Positions 17,450 to 27,999 of a stretch of 64,000 nt of DNA are shown one piece after another (the first letter of the stretch is position 1; each line of letters begins with the position of its first letter). Location: the NCBI RefSeq assembly GCF_016864575.1, contig NZ_CP044125.1, positions 2,010,501 to 2,074,500 on the forward strand. Direction: 5' to 3'. The stretch comes from Rhizobium sp. BG4 (GTDB taxonomy: Bacteria > Pseudomonadota > Alphaproteobacteria > Rhizobiales > Rhizobiaceae). A model generated the notes under the pieces. That model was not told the origin of the DNA and ran no database searches. It saw only the letters and a program-made list of their open reading frames with translations. A program made the translations under genes and the position numbers.

Positions 17450-18033
17450 GCTTCGACAGTACGGCCGAGCGCACGAAACATCAGACCTTCTGGGTTCTCG
17501 CCTGCTTTGCCGTGCTCCTTGCGCAGGTCGTGGCTGAATATTTCATGGGCCGCACGATCATCTGCACCTGCGGATATGTGAAACTCTGGGAAGGTACCGT
17601 CAATTCCAGCGGCAATTCCCAGCACCTCTCGGACTGGTACACGCCCTCGCATATCATCCACGGCTTCCTGTTCTATGGGCTGGCGCATCTCGTGCTGCGC
17701 GGCAAGCCGTTTGCGGCTCGCCTGCTCCTGGCGCTGGTGATCGAATCCGGCTGGGAGCTGCTCGAGAATTCGCCCATCATCATCGATCGCTACCGCGCGG
17801 CGACGATCTCCCTCGACTATTACGGCGACAGCATCATCAATTCGGCAATGGATGCCGTGTTCATGGTGATCGGCTTCTTCTTCGCGGCCCGGGCACCGGT
17901 AGCGCTGACCGTCGCGATCGCCATCTTCTTCGAGCTGTTCACCGGCTACATGATCCGGGACAATCTGACGCTCAATGTGCTGATGTTGATCTGGCCGGTC
18001 GAGGCGATCAAGACCTGGCAGGGTGCGATTTAG
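17446..18033 (+). CDS. DUF2585 (UPF0314) membrane protein
   Basis: A 195-aa membrane protein with a first helix near residues 12-33, then the conserved cluster [20 protein letters not shown] and [20 protein letters not shown], which defines UPF0314. Four or five helices follow, and [18 protein letters not shown] is also conserved. The paired cysteines (ICTC) and the histidines suggest a metal or thiol role, but no function is known to me. Starts at GTG 17446 overlapping the ispZ stop, so probably one operon from ftsY. A palindromic repeat follows. Confidence 0.9.
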   Translation: MSFDSTAERTKHQTFWVLACFAVLLAQVVAEYFMGRTIICTCGYVKLWEGTVNSSGNSQHLSDWYTPSHIIHGFLFYGLAHLVLRGKPFAARLLLALVIESGWELLENSPIIIDRYRAATISLDYYGDSIINSAMDAVFMVIGFFFAARAPVALTVAIAIFFELFTGYMIRDNLTLNVLMLIWPVEAIKTWQGAI

Positions 18034-18044
18034 CGGACGTTTTG

Positions 18045-18178
18045 CCGTGCAGCCCCCTCATCCGCCTGCCGGCACCTTCTCCCCGCCGGGGAGAAGGGAA
18101 GATGCCGCGACGTCGCCGATCCCTTCTACCCAGCGGGGAGAAGGTGGCCCGATAGGGCCGGATGAGGGGGCTGCACGG
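18045..18178. repeat. Palindromic intergenic element, CCGTGCAGCCCCCTCATCCG type
   Basis: The termini CCGTGCAGCCCCCTCATCCG and CGGATGAGGGGGCTGCACGG are perfect 20-nt inverted repeats. Inside are two smaller hairpins based on CACCTTCTCCCCG / CGGGGAGAAGG. The element lies between the convergent DUF2585 and ccmG genes and could also act as a bidirectional terminator. Its arms differ from the elements at 1845 and 20484, so it is a second repeat family. Confidence 0.8.
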
Positions 18179-18206
18179 TCAAGCGTCAGTCATATAATGC
18201 GACGTT

Positions 18207-18812
18207 TTAGGACGCCGGCTTCCCCAGCACTTTCTCCATCGCCGGGAAGAGCCCTTCCTTCATGCTGATCTCGTCGAAGGGGCCGACGCGCTTGTAGATG
18301 ATCGTTCCATCAGGGGCGACGAGATAGCTTTCGGGAACGCCATAGACGCCCCAGTCGATCGCCGCTTTGCCGTTCGGATCGACGCCGATTGCCTTGAACG
18401 GGTTGCCGAGTTCGCTCAGGAACTGCAGCGCGTTCTCGCTCTTGTCCTTGTAGTTGATGGCAACGATGTTGAGCCTGCCGTCGGCGGCGAGCTGCTTTAG
18501 GATCGGATGTTCCTGCCGGCATGGGATGCACCAGGAGGCGAAGACGTTGACGAGCGTCAGCTTACCCTTGACCGCAGCGTCCGTCAGTGCCGGCAGGTTG
18601 GAGCCTTCGAGCGGTGCGAGGTTCAGCGAGGGCGCCTTGGTGCCGAGCAGCGCGGAGGGGATTTCCGAGATGTCCTTGCCGTGGAAGTCCTGGTCGTAGA
18701 GCATCTTGGCCGCAGTCGCAGCGATGCCGCCGAAGACGAGGAGCGGGATCAGGGCGACGGCATAGCGGCTGAGGCCACGCGCCTTGGTCTCTTGCGTCTC
18801 GGGCGCGCTCAT
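18207..18812 (-). CDS. ccmG: Cytochrome c biogenesis thiol:disulfide oxidoreductase (CcmG/DsbE/CycY)
   Basis: A 201-aa membrane-anchored periplasmic thioredoxin. One TM helix (residues about 17-37, [19 protein letters not shown]) is followed by the thioredoxin fold with active site [13 protein letters not shown] near residue 102 and the cis-proline region [13 protein letters not shown]. It keeps the apocytochrome CXXCH thiols reduced for haem attachment. Its ATG overlaps the ccmD TGA (ATGA). Last gene of ccmA-B-C-D-G in this cluster. Confidence 0.95.
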   Translation of the reverse strand: MSAPETQETKARGLSRYAVALIPLLVFGGIAATAAKMLYDQDFHGKDISEIPSALLGTKAPSLNLAPLEGSNLPALTDAAVKGKLTLVNVFASWCIPCRQEHPILKQLAADGRLNIVAINYKDKSENALQFLSELGNPFKAIGVDPNGKAAIDWGVYGVPESYLVAPDGTIIYKRVGPFDEISMKEGLFPAMEKVLGKPAS

Positions 18813-18976
18813 TCGTCATCCTTCTTTCGGGCCGACCGGCGGCGGATGCCGGAGGCTTCGAGGGCAGCGAGCTCCTTCTGGCGGGCGCGGCCGTCGGCCC
18901 AGATCCAGAGTGTGACGGCAACCGTCACGAAAGCCGCGAAGCCATAGGCGCTGTAGACGTAGAAAGCATGCGTCAT
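18809..18976 (-). CDS. ccmD: Haem exporter accessory protein CcmD
   Basis: A 55-aa protein: [20 protein letters not shown] opens a single transmembrane helix, then a basic cytoplasmic tail with [18 protein letters not shown]. This is the standard layout of CcmD, which stabilises CcmE and CcmC in the haem-handover complex. It begins 3 nt after ccmC ends and overlaps ccmG by 4 nt. Identification rests on size, topology and position, since CcmD sequences vary widely. Confidence 0.9.
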   Translation of the reverse strand: MTHAFYVYSAYGFAAFVTVAVTLWIWADGRARQKELAALEASGIRRRSARKKDDE

Positions 18977-18979
18977 CGA

Positions 18980-19741
18980 TCAGTCCTCGCGGCTTGCCAT
19001 GCGCGCAGCAAGGCGGCGCTGAGCGGCGACGCGGCGGCGCCAGATCTCGTTGCGCATCGCCATGATGTGCAGCGTGAAGAATAGCAGCGTGAAGCCGACA
19101 GCCATGACGAGGAGTGGACGCAGGAATTCGGGATCGATTGTCGGGCCGTCGAGGCGCATGACGCTTGCCGGCTGGTGCAGTGTGTTCCACCACTCGACGG
19201 AAAACTTGATGATCGGGATGTTGACGAAGCCGACGAGGATCAGGACGGCGACGACGCGGGCGGCTTTCGACGGATCGTCGATGGCGCGATTGAGGGCGAT
19301 CAGGCCGAGATACATCAGGAAGAGCACGAAAACCGACGTCAGGCGCGCATCCCAGACCCACCAGGTGCCCCACATCGGCTTGCCCCAGAGCGAGCCAGTG
19401 ACGAGAGCGAGAAGCGTGAAGGCGGCGCCGAGCGGCGCGGCGGCCTTGGCGGACACATCGGCCAGCGGATGGCGCCAGACCAGCGTGCCGATCGCCGAGA
19501 TGCTCATGACCGTGTAGCACATCATCGCCAGCCAGGCCGAGGGCACATGGATATACATGATGCGGACGGTCTCGCCCTGCTGGTAGTCGCCTTCTGTCGC
19601 GAAGCTCAGATAGAGCCCTACGGCGAGACAGAGGGCAGTGATGCCTGCCATCCAGGGAATGACACGGCTTGCGAGCGCCAGAAACCGGGTCGGGTTTGCA
19701 AGGTCGCTGAATTTGCTGATGGCCAGGCTGGTTTCGCTCAT
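18980..19741 (-). CDS. ccmC: Haem exporter protein CcmC
   Basis: A 253-aa haem-handling protein with six membrane helices. The periplasmic tryptophan-rich motif WGTWWVWDARLT (about residue 128) and the histidines in MYIHVPSAW and VEWWNTLHQPASVM are those that hold haem before transfer to CcmE. I start at the ATG at 19741 (MSETSLAIS); 12 further in-frame residues upstream seem unlikely to be translated. It lies between ccmB and ccmD in the conserved order. Confidence 0.95.
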   Translation of the reverse strand: MSETSLAISKFSDLANPTRFLALASRVIPWMAGITALCLAVGLYLSFATEGDYQQGETVRIMYIHVPSAWLAMMCYTVMSISAIGTLVWRHPLADVSAKAAAPLGAAFTLLALVTGSLWGKPMWGTWWVWDARLTSVFVLFLMYLGLIALNRAIDDPSKAARVVAVLILVGFVNIPIIKFSVEWWNTLHQPASVMRLDGPTIDPEFLRPLLVMAVGFTLLFFTLHIMAMRNEIWRRRVAAQRRLAARMASRED

Positions 19742-19799
19742 GAGCGGTTCTTTACCTTGAACGCGGTTCTCCCGCAATTGATGCCGGTCAACGGCGCGA

Positions 19800-20459
19800 T
19801 CAATCCGACGTGTTTCTGAGCGCCAGAGCCGCCGCTGCCGGGCCGATGACGGCGAAGAACAGCGTCAGCGCGATCAGCACGAGGAAGGGCGGCATGAATG
19901 GCGCCGGGTCCTCGACGGCCGCGTAGGTGGCGCTGACGCCGAAGATCAGCACCGGGATCGTCAGCGGCAGGACGAGGATCGAGACGAGCAGGCCGCCGCG
20001 CGGCAGGGCGACAGCAACGGCCGCGCCGACAGCGCCGATGAAGGTGATCGCGGGCGAGCCGACCAGCAGCGTCAGCATCGTCGCGCCGATCGCCGTTTCG
20101 TTCATGTTCATGAAGAGACCGAGCAGCGGCGAGGCGATGACGAGCGGCAGGCTGGTTGCCGTCCAGTGCGCTAGGCATTTCATGAAGACCGTTAGCACCA
20201 GCGGCGCTTCCTGCATCAGCAGGATATCAAGCGATCCATCGTCGCGCTCCGCCTGGAAGAGGCGGTCGAGGCCGAGGAGGGCGGCAAGCAGGGCACCGAT
20301 CCAGACGATCGCCGGGCCGATGCGCGAGAGCAGGTTGAGATCGGGGCCGACGCCGAAGGGGATGACGGCGACGACGGTGAGGAAGAACAGGACGCCGATG
20401 AGCGCGCCGCCGCCGGAGCGGATGGAGAGCCTGAGGTCTCGGAGGAAGAGGGCTTTCAT
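19800..20459 (-). CDS. ccmB: Haem exporter membrane protein CcmB
   Basis: A 219-aa protein with six predicted helices. The start MKALFLRDLRLSIRSGGGAL and the loop LDRLFQAERDDGSLDILLMQ are typical of CcmB, the permease-like partner of the CcmA ATPase that drives release of haem-bound CcmE. The ATG at 20459 lies immediately after a palindromic repeat (20484-20593) that separates it from ccmA. Stop at 19800, about 58 nt before ccmC. Confidence 0.94.
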   Translation of the reverse strand: MKALFLRDLRLSIRSGGGALIGVLFFLTVVAVIPFGVGPDLNLLSRIGPAIVWIGALLAALLGLDRLFQAERDDGSLDILLMQEAPLVLTVFMKCLAHWTATSLPLVIASPLLGLFMNMNETAIGATMLTLLVGSPAITFIGAVGAAVAVALPRGGLLVSILVLPLTIPVLIFGVSATYAAVEDPAPFMPPFLVLIALTLFFAVIGPAAAALALRNTSD

Positions 20460-20483
20460 GGGGTTTGGCCCTCTATGAATGAA

Positions 20484-20593
20484 AACCCCTCCCCAACCCC
20501 TCCCCACAGGGGGGAGGGATTTAGCCCGCTGCCCTCGTAGTGGAGAATGGCCAACATCTGCTTGGGGGATCGCAAACGTTGGGGAGGGGCCTT
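20484..20593. repeat. RIME-like palindromic element between ccmA and ccmB
   Basis: The left arm AACCCCTCCCCAACCCCTCC is nearly identical to the copy at 1845. The right arm (GTTGGGGAGGGGCCTT) is shorter, and the interior includes a nested CCCCTCCCC/GGGGGGAGGG hairpin. The element sits in the middle of the ccm operon, 24 nt after the ccmA stop, so its hairpins would be transcribed with the operon. Confidence 0.75.
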
Positions 20594-20616
20594 TGATGCA
20601 GCGGAAAATGAATACT

Positions 20617-21294
20617 TCATCCCCACACCCCCTGATCCACACCCGCAAATCCCGTCATCCGCAATTCCCGCGCATTCTCCAACCCCAGCGGCTGATGCGT
20701 CGCCGCCAGCACGATGCCGCCCTTTCTCTGATGCGCGCCGATCAGCTCCGCAAACAGCCTGTCGGCGCTGGCATCAAGCGCCGCCGTCGGCTCGTCGAGG
20801 ATCCAGATCGGGCGATAGGCGACGAGCAGCTTGGCGAAGGCGAAGCGGCGTTGCTGGCCGGCAGAGAGATAGCCGAAGGGGAGGTGGGTAATGCCGGAGA
20901 GGCCGACAGCGTCGGCGGCATCGGCGATCGACATGCCGGAGACGCCGAGAACGTCGCCCAGAAAGTCCTGCCAGAAGGCGAGATTTTCCTCGACCGTGAG
21001 CTCGCTTTTCATCGCGTTCCGATGGCCGAGATAATGGCTGACTTCGCTGGCGCGATGCTCGTCCGAACCGTGCGAATCAGTGAAGCGCACGGCACCCCTT
21101 TCGGGGCGAAGAAGACCGGCAACGACACGCAGTAAAGTGGACTTTCCCGATCCATTTTTGCCAGTCAAAACCAATGCTTCGCCGCTTTCGAGGTTGAAGG
21201 ACACGTCCTCGAAAATCAGGTCTTCGCCCCGGCGCGCAGCGAGTTTCTCGGCAGTCAGGTGCACGGCATTTCCGTTGTTTAAGATTTTAGTCAT
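20617..21294 (-). CDS. ccmA: Cytochrome c maturation ABC transporter ATPase CcmA
   Basis: A 225-aa ABC ATPase: Walker A GKNGSGKSTLLRV (about residue 43), signature YLSAGQQRRFAFAKLL, Walker B IWILDEPTAALD. The signature LSAGQ in place of LSGGQ is typical of CcmA. It powers release of holo-CcmE from CcmC. Start chosen at ATG 21294. The last residues (GVDQGVWG) run towards the adjacent palindromic element and differ from what I expect, so the 3' end may have been altered by the repeat. First gene of the ccm unit, divergent from acnA. Confidence 0.93.
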   Translation of the reverse strand: MTKILNNGNAVHLTAEKLAARRGEDLIFEDVSFNLESGEALVLTGKNGSGKSTLLRVVAGLLRPERGAVRFTDSHGSDEHRASEVSHYLGHRNAMKSELTVEENLAFWQDFLGDVLGVSGMSIADAADAVGLSGITHLPFGYLSAGQQRRFAFAKLLVAYRPIWILDEPTAALDASADRLFAELIGAHQRKGGIVLAATHQPLGLENARELRMTGFAGVDQGVWG

Positions 21295-21344
21295 TGCGTC
21301 GCAAAAAATGTCCGAAATGGGCCACGCACTATCTGGCACCCTTC

Positions 21345-21361
21345 TTAGAAATTATCTATAA
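21345..21361. promoter_or_regulatory. Possible iron-control (Irr/ICE-like) palindrome between ccmA and acnA
   Basis: TTAGAAATTATCTATAA is an AT-rich imperfect palindrome in the ccmA/acnA divergent region. It resembles the TTAGAA...TTCTAA half-sites bound by Irr in rhizobia. acnA is an Irr target in Bradyrhizobium, and haem-related genes are typical Irr targets. The right half-site is poor, so this is only a suggestion. Confidence 0.3.
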
Positions 21362-21525
21362 GACCCGCAACCACGCCAGCGGTCGGCGTGAACTTCATCC
21401 TTGCGCCGAACATGGAATATTCTTTCCACGTGCGGACAGCGGAAATGGCCGTACCCGCATCCTGATGTGCATTAAGTGCATAGGCGTTCGCACGACTGTG
21501 TTGGCTATCAGAAACGGGGTATCTC

Positions 21526-24216
<2,691 letters not shown>

Positions 24217-24242
24217 TTCTTAAGACAAGCGCATGATAATCG

Positions 24243-24272
24243 CCGCCGGAGAGCAATCTCCGGCGGTTTTTC
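24243..24272 (+). terminator. Intrinsic terminator after acnA
   Basis: The 10-bp stem CCGCCGGAGA/TCTCCGGCGG with a 4-nt loop is followed by TTTTTC, 27 nt after the acnA stop. Confidence 0.9.
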
Positions 24273-24433
24273 TTTGCGGGACGGGGCTCACGGCGATGTG
24301 TTCCGGCTGCGATGGCGGGTGGGCCTGTCTCACCCGTTCGTTACTTCCCGTTTTGAGCCGGAAGGATTATCTCTACGGTCGTAATCGGGGCCTGCGGTAT
24401 CGGTCCGCCGCATGTTCTGGAAAAGAGGTTGCA

Positions 24434-25174
24434 ATGTCGCCGCGTTTTTTGATTTCGATGATTGCCGGTCTGGTGCTCGCGGCACCGCTTCATGCCGAAG
24501 ACGGCAAGCCGAAAGGCGTCGTCGAACTCTTTACCTCCCAGGGCTGCGGCTCCTGTCCGCCGGCTGATGCGGCATTCCGCAAGATCGTCGGCCAGGGCGA
24601 CGTCATCGCGCTCGCTTATCACGTCGATTACTGGAATTATCTCGGCTGGACCGACACGCTGAGCTCCAAGCAGAATACCGACCGGCAGTATGGCTATGCC
24701 CGGATGCTCGGCCGCAGCAACGTCTATACGCCGCAGGTGGTGGTCAATGGCCGCGACCATATGGCAGGATCCGACATCTCGGCGATCAACGGTAAGATCA
24801 ATGGCTTCTCCACGGAGGGCAAGGGTCTCTCCGTGCCCGTCGATGCGCAGATGCGCGGCGACGAGCTGGAGATCAAGATCGGCGCCGGGCAGGGCAAGGC
24901 CAGTGTCGTCATGGTCTATTTCGACAAGGAAAAGACCATCGACGTCGAAAAGGGCGAGAACAGCGGCCAGAAGATTTCCTACATCAACAGCGTCAGCGAC
25001 ATTGAAACCGTGGGCATGTGGGACGGAAAGGCAACAAGCCTGACCTTACCTGCAACGGTGCTCCAGAAGGCCGACCTCGAGGGCTGTGCAATTCTGCTGC
25101 AGGCTGCTACGGCTGATGGTGACCCGGCCGCGATCCTGGGCGCAACCGTCATCATGGCGGGCAAGAATATCTGA
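24434..25174 (+). CDS. DUF1223 secreted thioredoxin-like protein
   Basis: A 246-aa protein with a signal peptide (residues 1-23, MSPRFLISMIAGLVLAAPLH) followed by VVELFTSQGCGSCPPADAAF, the DUF1223 hallmark with a CGSC redox pair near residue 40. The later ALAYHVDYWNYLGWTDTL and YTPQVVVNGRDHMAGS are also conserved. It should be periplasmic and may act in disulfide or metal chemistry; no substrate is known to me. Start at ATG 24434; the long upstream in-frame stretch overlaps the acnA terminator region and is not coding. Confidence 0.9.
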   Translation: MSPRFLISMIAGLVLAAPLHAEDGKPKGVVELFTSQGCGSCPPADAAFRKIVGQGDVIALAYHVDYWNYLGWTDTLSSKQNTDRQYGYARMLGRSNVYTPQVVVNGRDHMAGSDISAINGKINGFSTEGKGLSVPVDAQMRGDELEIKIGAGQGKASVVMVYFDKEKTIDVEKGENSGQKISYINSVSDIETVGMWDGKATSLTLPATVLQKADLEGCAILLQAATADGDPAAILGATVIMAGKNI

Positions 25175-25209
25175 GTGTTTCATCTGCTCCGGCAGATGGA
25201 AAACGGGGC

Positions 25210-25264
25210 GGCCCGGCTGATCGTATTCGGGGCTGGGGTTAAGGTCGATACGCTCAGCCGGGCC
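25210..25264. repeat. 11-bp inverted repeat in the DUF1223-DUF2794 gap
   Basis: GGCCCGGCTGA and TCAGCCGGGCC flank a 33-nt loop, followed by GGCGCGCTGGCGCC. It lies 35 nt after the DUF1223 stop. It may be part of a transcript end, but no T run follows. Confidence 0.5.
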
Positions 25265-25452
25265 CTTTGGCGCGCTGGCGCCAAATCGGTGAGCGGAATT
25301 TCCCCTGCAAATGAGGCGCTGTTTTGACTGAATTGCGGCGCTCAGGAGATTGCATAGCATATGATTAATGTGATGACTGGCCGCACTTGCAATTTGGCGC
25401 GGCTCGGGCAAACTGTCACTCTCCTGTCACAAGCGGAGGCACAGGGAGACTG

Positions 25453-25854
25453 ATGACAGATCAGCCGGATTTGCGGCATGGCGATCACCGTTCCGCCGAC
25501 AATAGTTCCTCAGTCGTCGTCGATCTTAAAGAATACAAGCAGAGCAAGGATCCGTTGCCGGTGACGTTTCACCGGCGAGAGCTGGACGCAATCCTGTGGA
25601 TTTACGGCCGCATGGTCGGCGAGGGCGAGTGGAAAGACTACGCCATCGACCACATGAAGGACAAGGCGGTGTTCTCCGTCTTCAAGCGCTCCGGCGAAAT
25701 GCCCCTCTTCACCATCGAGAAAGATCCCAAGCTTGCCAACAAGCAGGGCGCCTATTCCGTGGTGAATACCAACGGCATGATCCTGAAGCGTGGCCACGAG
25801 CTGCCGCAGGTGTTGAAGGTTTTCGACAAGGTGCTGAAGCTCGTCGACAAATAG
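25453..25854 (+). CDS. DUF2794 protein
   Basis: A 133-aa cytoplasmic protein. VTFHRRELDAILWIYGRMVG and GEWKDYAIDHMKDKAVFSVF followed by FTIEKDPKLANKQGAYSVVN are the conserved DUF2794 core, an alphaproteobacterial family without assigned function. No signal peptide or membrane helix. The ATG at 25453 is preceded by AGGGAGAC. Downstream it converges with an acetyltransferase gene with a 4-nt gap. Confidence 0.9.
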   Translation: MTDQPDLRHGDHRSADNSSSVVVDLKEYKQSKDPLPVTFHRRELDAILWIYGRMVGEGEWKDYAIDHMKDKAVFSVFKRSGEMPLFTIEKDPKLANKQGAYSVVNTNGMILKRGHELPQVLKVFDKVLKLVDK

Positions 25855-25858
25855 GCGC

Positions 25859-26416
25859 TCAGCCCTTGTAGAGGCTGCCTGGATAAGCAGAGAGATCCGG
25901 GTCTGTATCCTTGCCCTCGCCGAGCACACGCTGCATCAGCATCGTGTCTAGCCAGCGGCCGTGCTTGTAGCCGGTGCCCTTCAGCAGGCCGGTTTCCTCG
26001 AAACCCGATGAACGATGCAGCGCGATCGAGGCTGGATGGGCGCCGCCGATGACGGCCACCATTTGCCGGAAGCCGAGCGCGGTGCAGCGTGATATCAGTT
26101 CCGCCAGCAGCGCCTTGCCGACGCCCTTTCCACGGGCGGCGGGGGCAAGATAGATCGAATCCTCGACCATCCATCTATAGGCCGGCCGCGTGCGGAACGC
26201 CGACGCATAGGCATAGCCCAGAAGCTCGCCGTTTTCGTCAACGGCGGCAATATAGGGGTAGCCCTGGCCGGTTATGGCGGAGAGGCGGGTTGCCATCTCC
26301 TGGCGCTCCGGCGGTGCTATCTCGTAGCTGGCGACGCCCGACAGTACGGATTCACGGTAGATCGCGGTGATGGCGTCGAGGTCGGAGGTGGAGATATCGC
26401 GGAGGTTAACGGTCAT
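25859..26416 (-). CDS. GNAT N-acetyltransferase (phosphinothricin acetyltransferase-like)
   Basis: A 185-aa GNAT protein. It starts MTVNLRDISTSDLDAITAIY, then WMVEDSIYLAPAARGKGVGK carries the acetyl-CoA pyrophosphate-binding R/Q-x-x-G-x-G/A loop, and VIGGAHPASIALHRSSGFEE is the typical later motif. The layout resembles the Pat/Bar family that acetylates phosphinothricin or methionine sulfone, but substrate assignment is by overall likeness only. I start at ATG 26416; a longer in-frame extension upstream is judged non-coding. Confidence 0.9.
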   Translation of the reverse strand: MTVNLRDISTSDLDAITAIYRESVLSGVASYEIAPPERQEMATRLSAITGQGYPYIAAVDENGELLGYAYASAFRTRPAYRWMVEDSIYLAPAARGKGVGKALLAELISRCTALGFRQMVAVIGGAHPASIALHRSSGFEETGLLKGTGYKHGRWLDTMLMQRVLGEGKDTDPDLSAYPGSLYKG

Positions 26417-26685
26417 TCGGCGGCCGATGTCTGGAGTGTGGTTCAGGCTGAAAACCATTCGCCGCGAGATTTGGCAACAGGAAAAGCGAATGGGGTATCG
26501 GGGCCGGTGCATTCAGACTGATCATGCTTGCGGCCGTTGTTGCCGTCGTTCCGCTCTGGTTTTGGCACGGCGTAGGGTGACATCGAGCCCGGCAGCAGAG
26601 CCAGCGAGTTGACCGAAGCCGCCGGAGCTTCTAGAGAACGGCATTCGCTGAACGGGCCCGTTGCCTCAGGCGGCACAGTCGCCGC

Positions 26686-26922
26686 ATGCGTCAGCCATGG
26701 AGAAACGCAATTATCAAGATCCTGGTTTTGCTGCATGCCGCCGTCGGCATCGATTGGCAGTCTCCTCCCGAGGGCACCAGCCTGAAGACCTTGAACGAGG
26801 CCGAGGAGAAGGGCTTTATCGAGATTCGCGGAGAATTCCAGAAGCGGCAATTCCGTCTGACGAAGCGCGGCTCCGACCATGTTGCGCTCGATCGGCGGCG
26901 TCTGGCGGCGCGCAAGCTCTGA
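26686..26922 (+). CDS. Small conserved-looking protein, possible winged-helix fragment
   Basis: A 78-aa ORF. The hydrophobic opening IIKILVLLHAAVGIDWQ is followed by LKTLNEAEEKGFIEIRGEFQ and FRLTKRGSDHV, which reads like the recognition helix and wing of a MarR/PadR-type winged helix ('L..L...G.I......R...LT..G'). It is shorter than such regulators and has no visible Shine-Dalgarno, so it may be partial. The flanking 270 nt upstream (26417-26685) holds nothing I can assign, apart from a short hydrophobic reading frame ending at about 26580. Confidence 0.45.
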   Translation: MRQPWRNAIIKILVLLHAAVGIDWQSPPEGTSLKTLNEAEEKGFIEIRGEFQKRQFRLTKRGSDHVALDRRRLAARKL

Positions 26923-27008
26923 GACAAAGGGCCGGCTTTCGTATGCCGGCCGCATGTCGATCGTCATGATGCGCCACGCGAAGCGCCGCATCCTCATTCC
27001 GCAAAATA

Positions 27009-27045
27009 AAACCGCCCGTAACATCTCTGCTGCAGGCGGCTTGTG
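27009..27045 (-). terminator. Probable terminator after the Bax-inhibitor-1 gene
   Basis: On the minus strand, GCCGCCTGCA and TACGGGCGGT form an imperfect stem followed by TTTATTTT, about 45 nt after the stop codon at 27090. Confidence 0.6.
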
Positions 27046-27089
27046 TCTTTGATCCGGTCGAGGTTGCCCTCGCCGGCAGTCGTTCCGTG

Positions 27090-27818
27090 TTACTTGCGGT
27101 TACCCATGAACTGCAGAAGGAACATGAACAGGTTGATGAAGTCGAGGTAGAGCGTCAGGGCGCCCATGATCGCCTTGCGGCCCATGACTTCAGCACCGTC
27201 TGCTTCATAGTACAGTTCCTTGATGCGCTGGGTATCGTAGGCCGTGAGGCCTGCGAAGATCAGGACGCCGATCACCGAGATCGCGAACTGGAGGGCAGAC
27301 GAGCCCAGGAAGATGTTCACGATCGACGCGATGATCAGGCCGAAGAGACCCATGATCAGGAACGAGCCCATGGCCGAGAGATCACGCTTGGTCGTGTAGC
27401 CGTAGAGCGACAGGGCGCCAAACGAAGCGGCTGTCACGAAGAAGGTCTGCGTGATGCTCGACTGCGTGTAGACCAGGAAGATCGACGAGAGCGACAGGCC
27501 GACCAGCGCGGCATAGACCCAGAAGGTCGTCTGCGCGGCGGCAACGCTCATGCGGTTAATCCGGAAGCTCAGGAAGAAGACCGCAGCCAACGGAGCAAGG
27601 ATCACGACCCAGCGAAGCGGCGACTGGAAAAGCAGTACGCCGAACTGCGTCAGCTGATTGTCCTGGACCGCGAAATTGAAGCCGAGATAGGCCGCAACAC
27701 CCGTGATCGCCAGACCCAGCGCCATCAGGTTGTAGACCTTGAGCATATAGGAGCGCAGCCCCTGGTCGATCATCTCGCCAGTCTGTGCCCGGCTTTGGTA
27801 GTTACGAAGGTCAGCCAT
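27090..27818 (-). CDS. Bax inhibitor-1/YccA (YbhL) family membrane protein
   Basis: A 242-aa protein with seven hydrophobic segments after the N-terminus MADLRNYQSRAQTGEMIDQG. VYAALVGLSLSSIFLVYTQS, SAASFGALSLYGYTTKRDLS-like sequence and FAGLTAYDTQRIKELYYEAD are hallmark BI-1 segments; the last precedes the C-terminal aspartates that sense pH and calcium in relatives. The role in bacteria is uncertain (calcium leak, membrane stress). The leader carries a ybhL-type RNA motif (27833-27890), pointing to post-transcriptional control. Confidence 0.93.
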   Translation of the reverse strand: MADLRNYQSRAQTGEMIDQGLRSYMLKVYNLMALGLAITGVAAYLGFNFAVQDNQLTQFGVLLFQSPLRWVVILAPLAAVFFLSFRINRMSVAAAQTTFWVYAALVGLSLSSIFLVYTQSSITQTFFVTAASFGALSLYGYTTKRDLSAMGSFLIMGLFGLIIASIVNIFLGSSALQFAISVIGVLIFAGLTAYDTQRIKELYYEADGAEVMGRKAIMGALTLYLDFINLFMFLLQFMGNRK

Positions 27819-27832
27819 TGTTTCCTCTATAC

Positions 27833-27890
27833 AAGCTCCGATGTGAATACGGTGTCGGGCTTTACGACCCGGGCGCCGCTGCGGAGCTCC
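27833..27890 (-). ncRNA. ybhL-type leader RNA upstream of the Bax-inhibitor-1 gene
   Basis: The minus-strand leader contains an outer stem GAGCTCCG (27889-27882) / CGGAGCTT (27840-27833) enclosing a second hairpin CCGGG-TCGTAAA-GCCCG and the invariant-looking stretch ACACCGTATTCACAT. This arrangement, 15 nt before the start codon of a ybhL homologue, is what I recall of the ybhL motif described in alphaproteobacteria by comparative genomics. The ligand is unknown. The assignment is from memory and needs a covariance-model search. Confidence 0.7.
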
Positions 27891-27999
27891 AGCATGCCTG
27901 CAGACAATATGAGGCTTTCGCCCCTAGCAAACAAGGCCCTTGCAACCAGCGGCGGGGTTAAATCGCCGTAAGGTGAAGCTATTTCGTCAAACGCTCATT

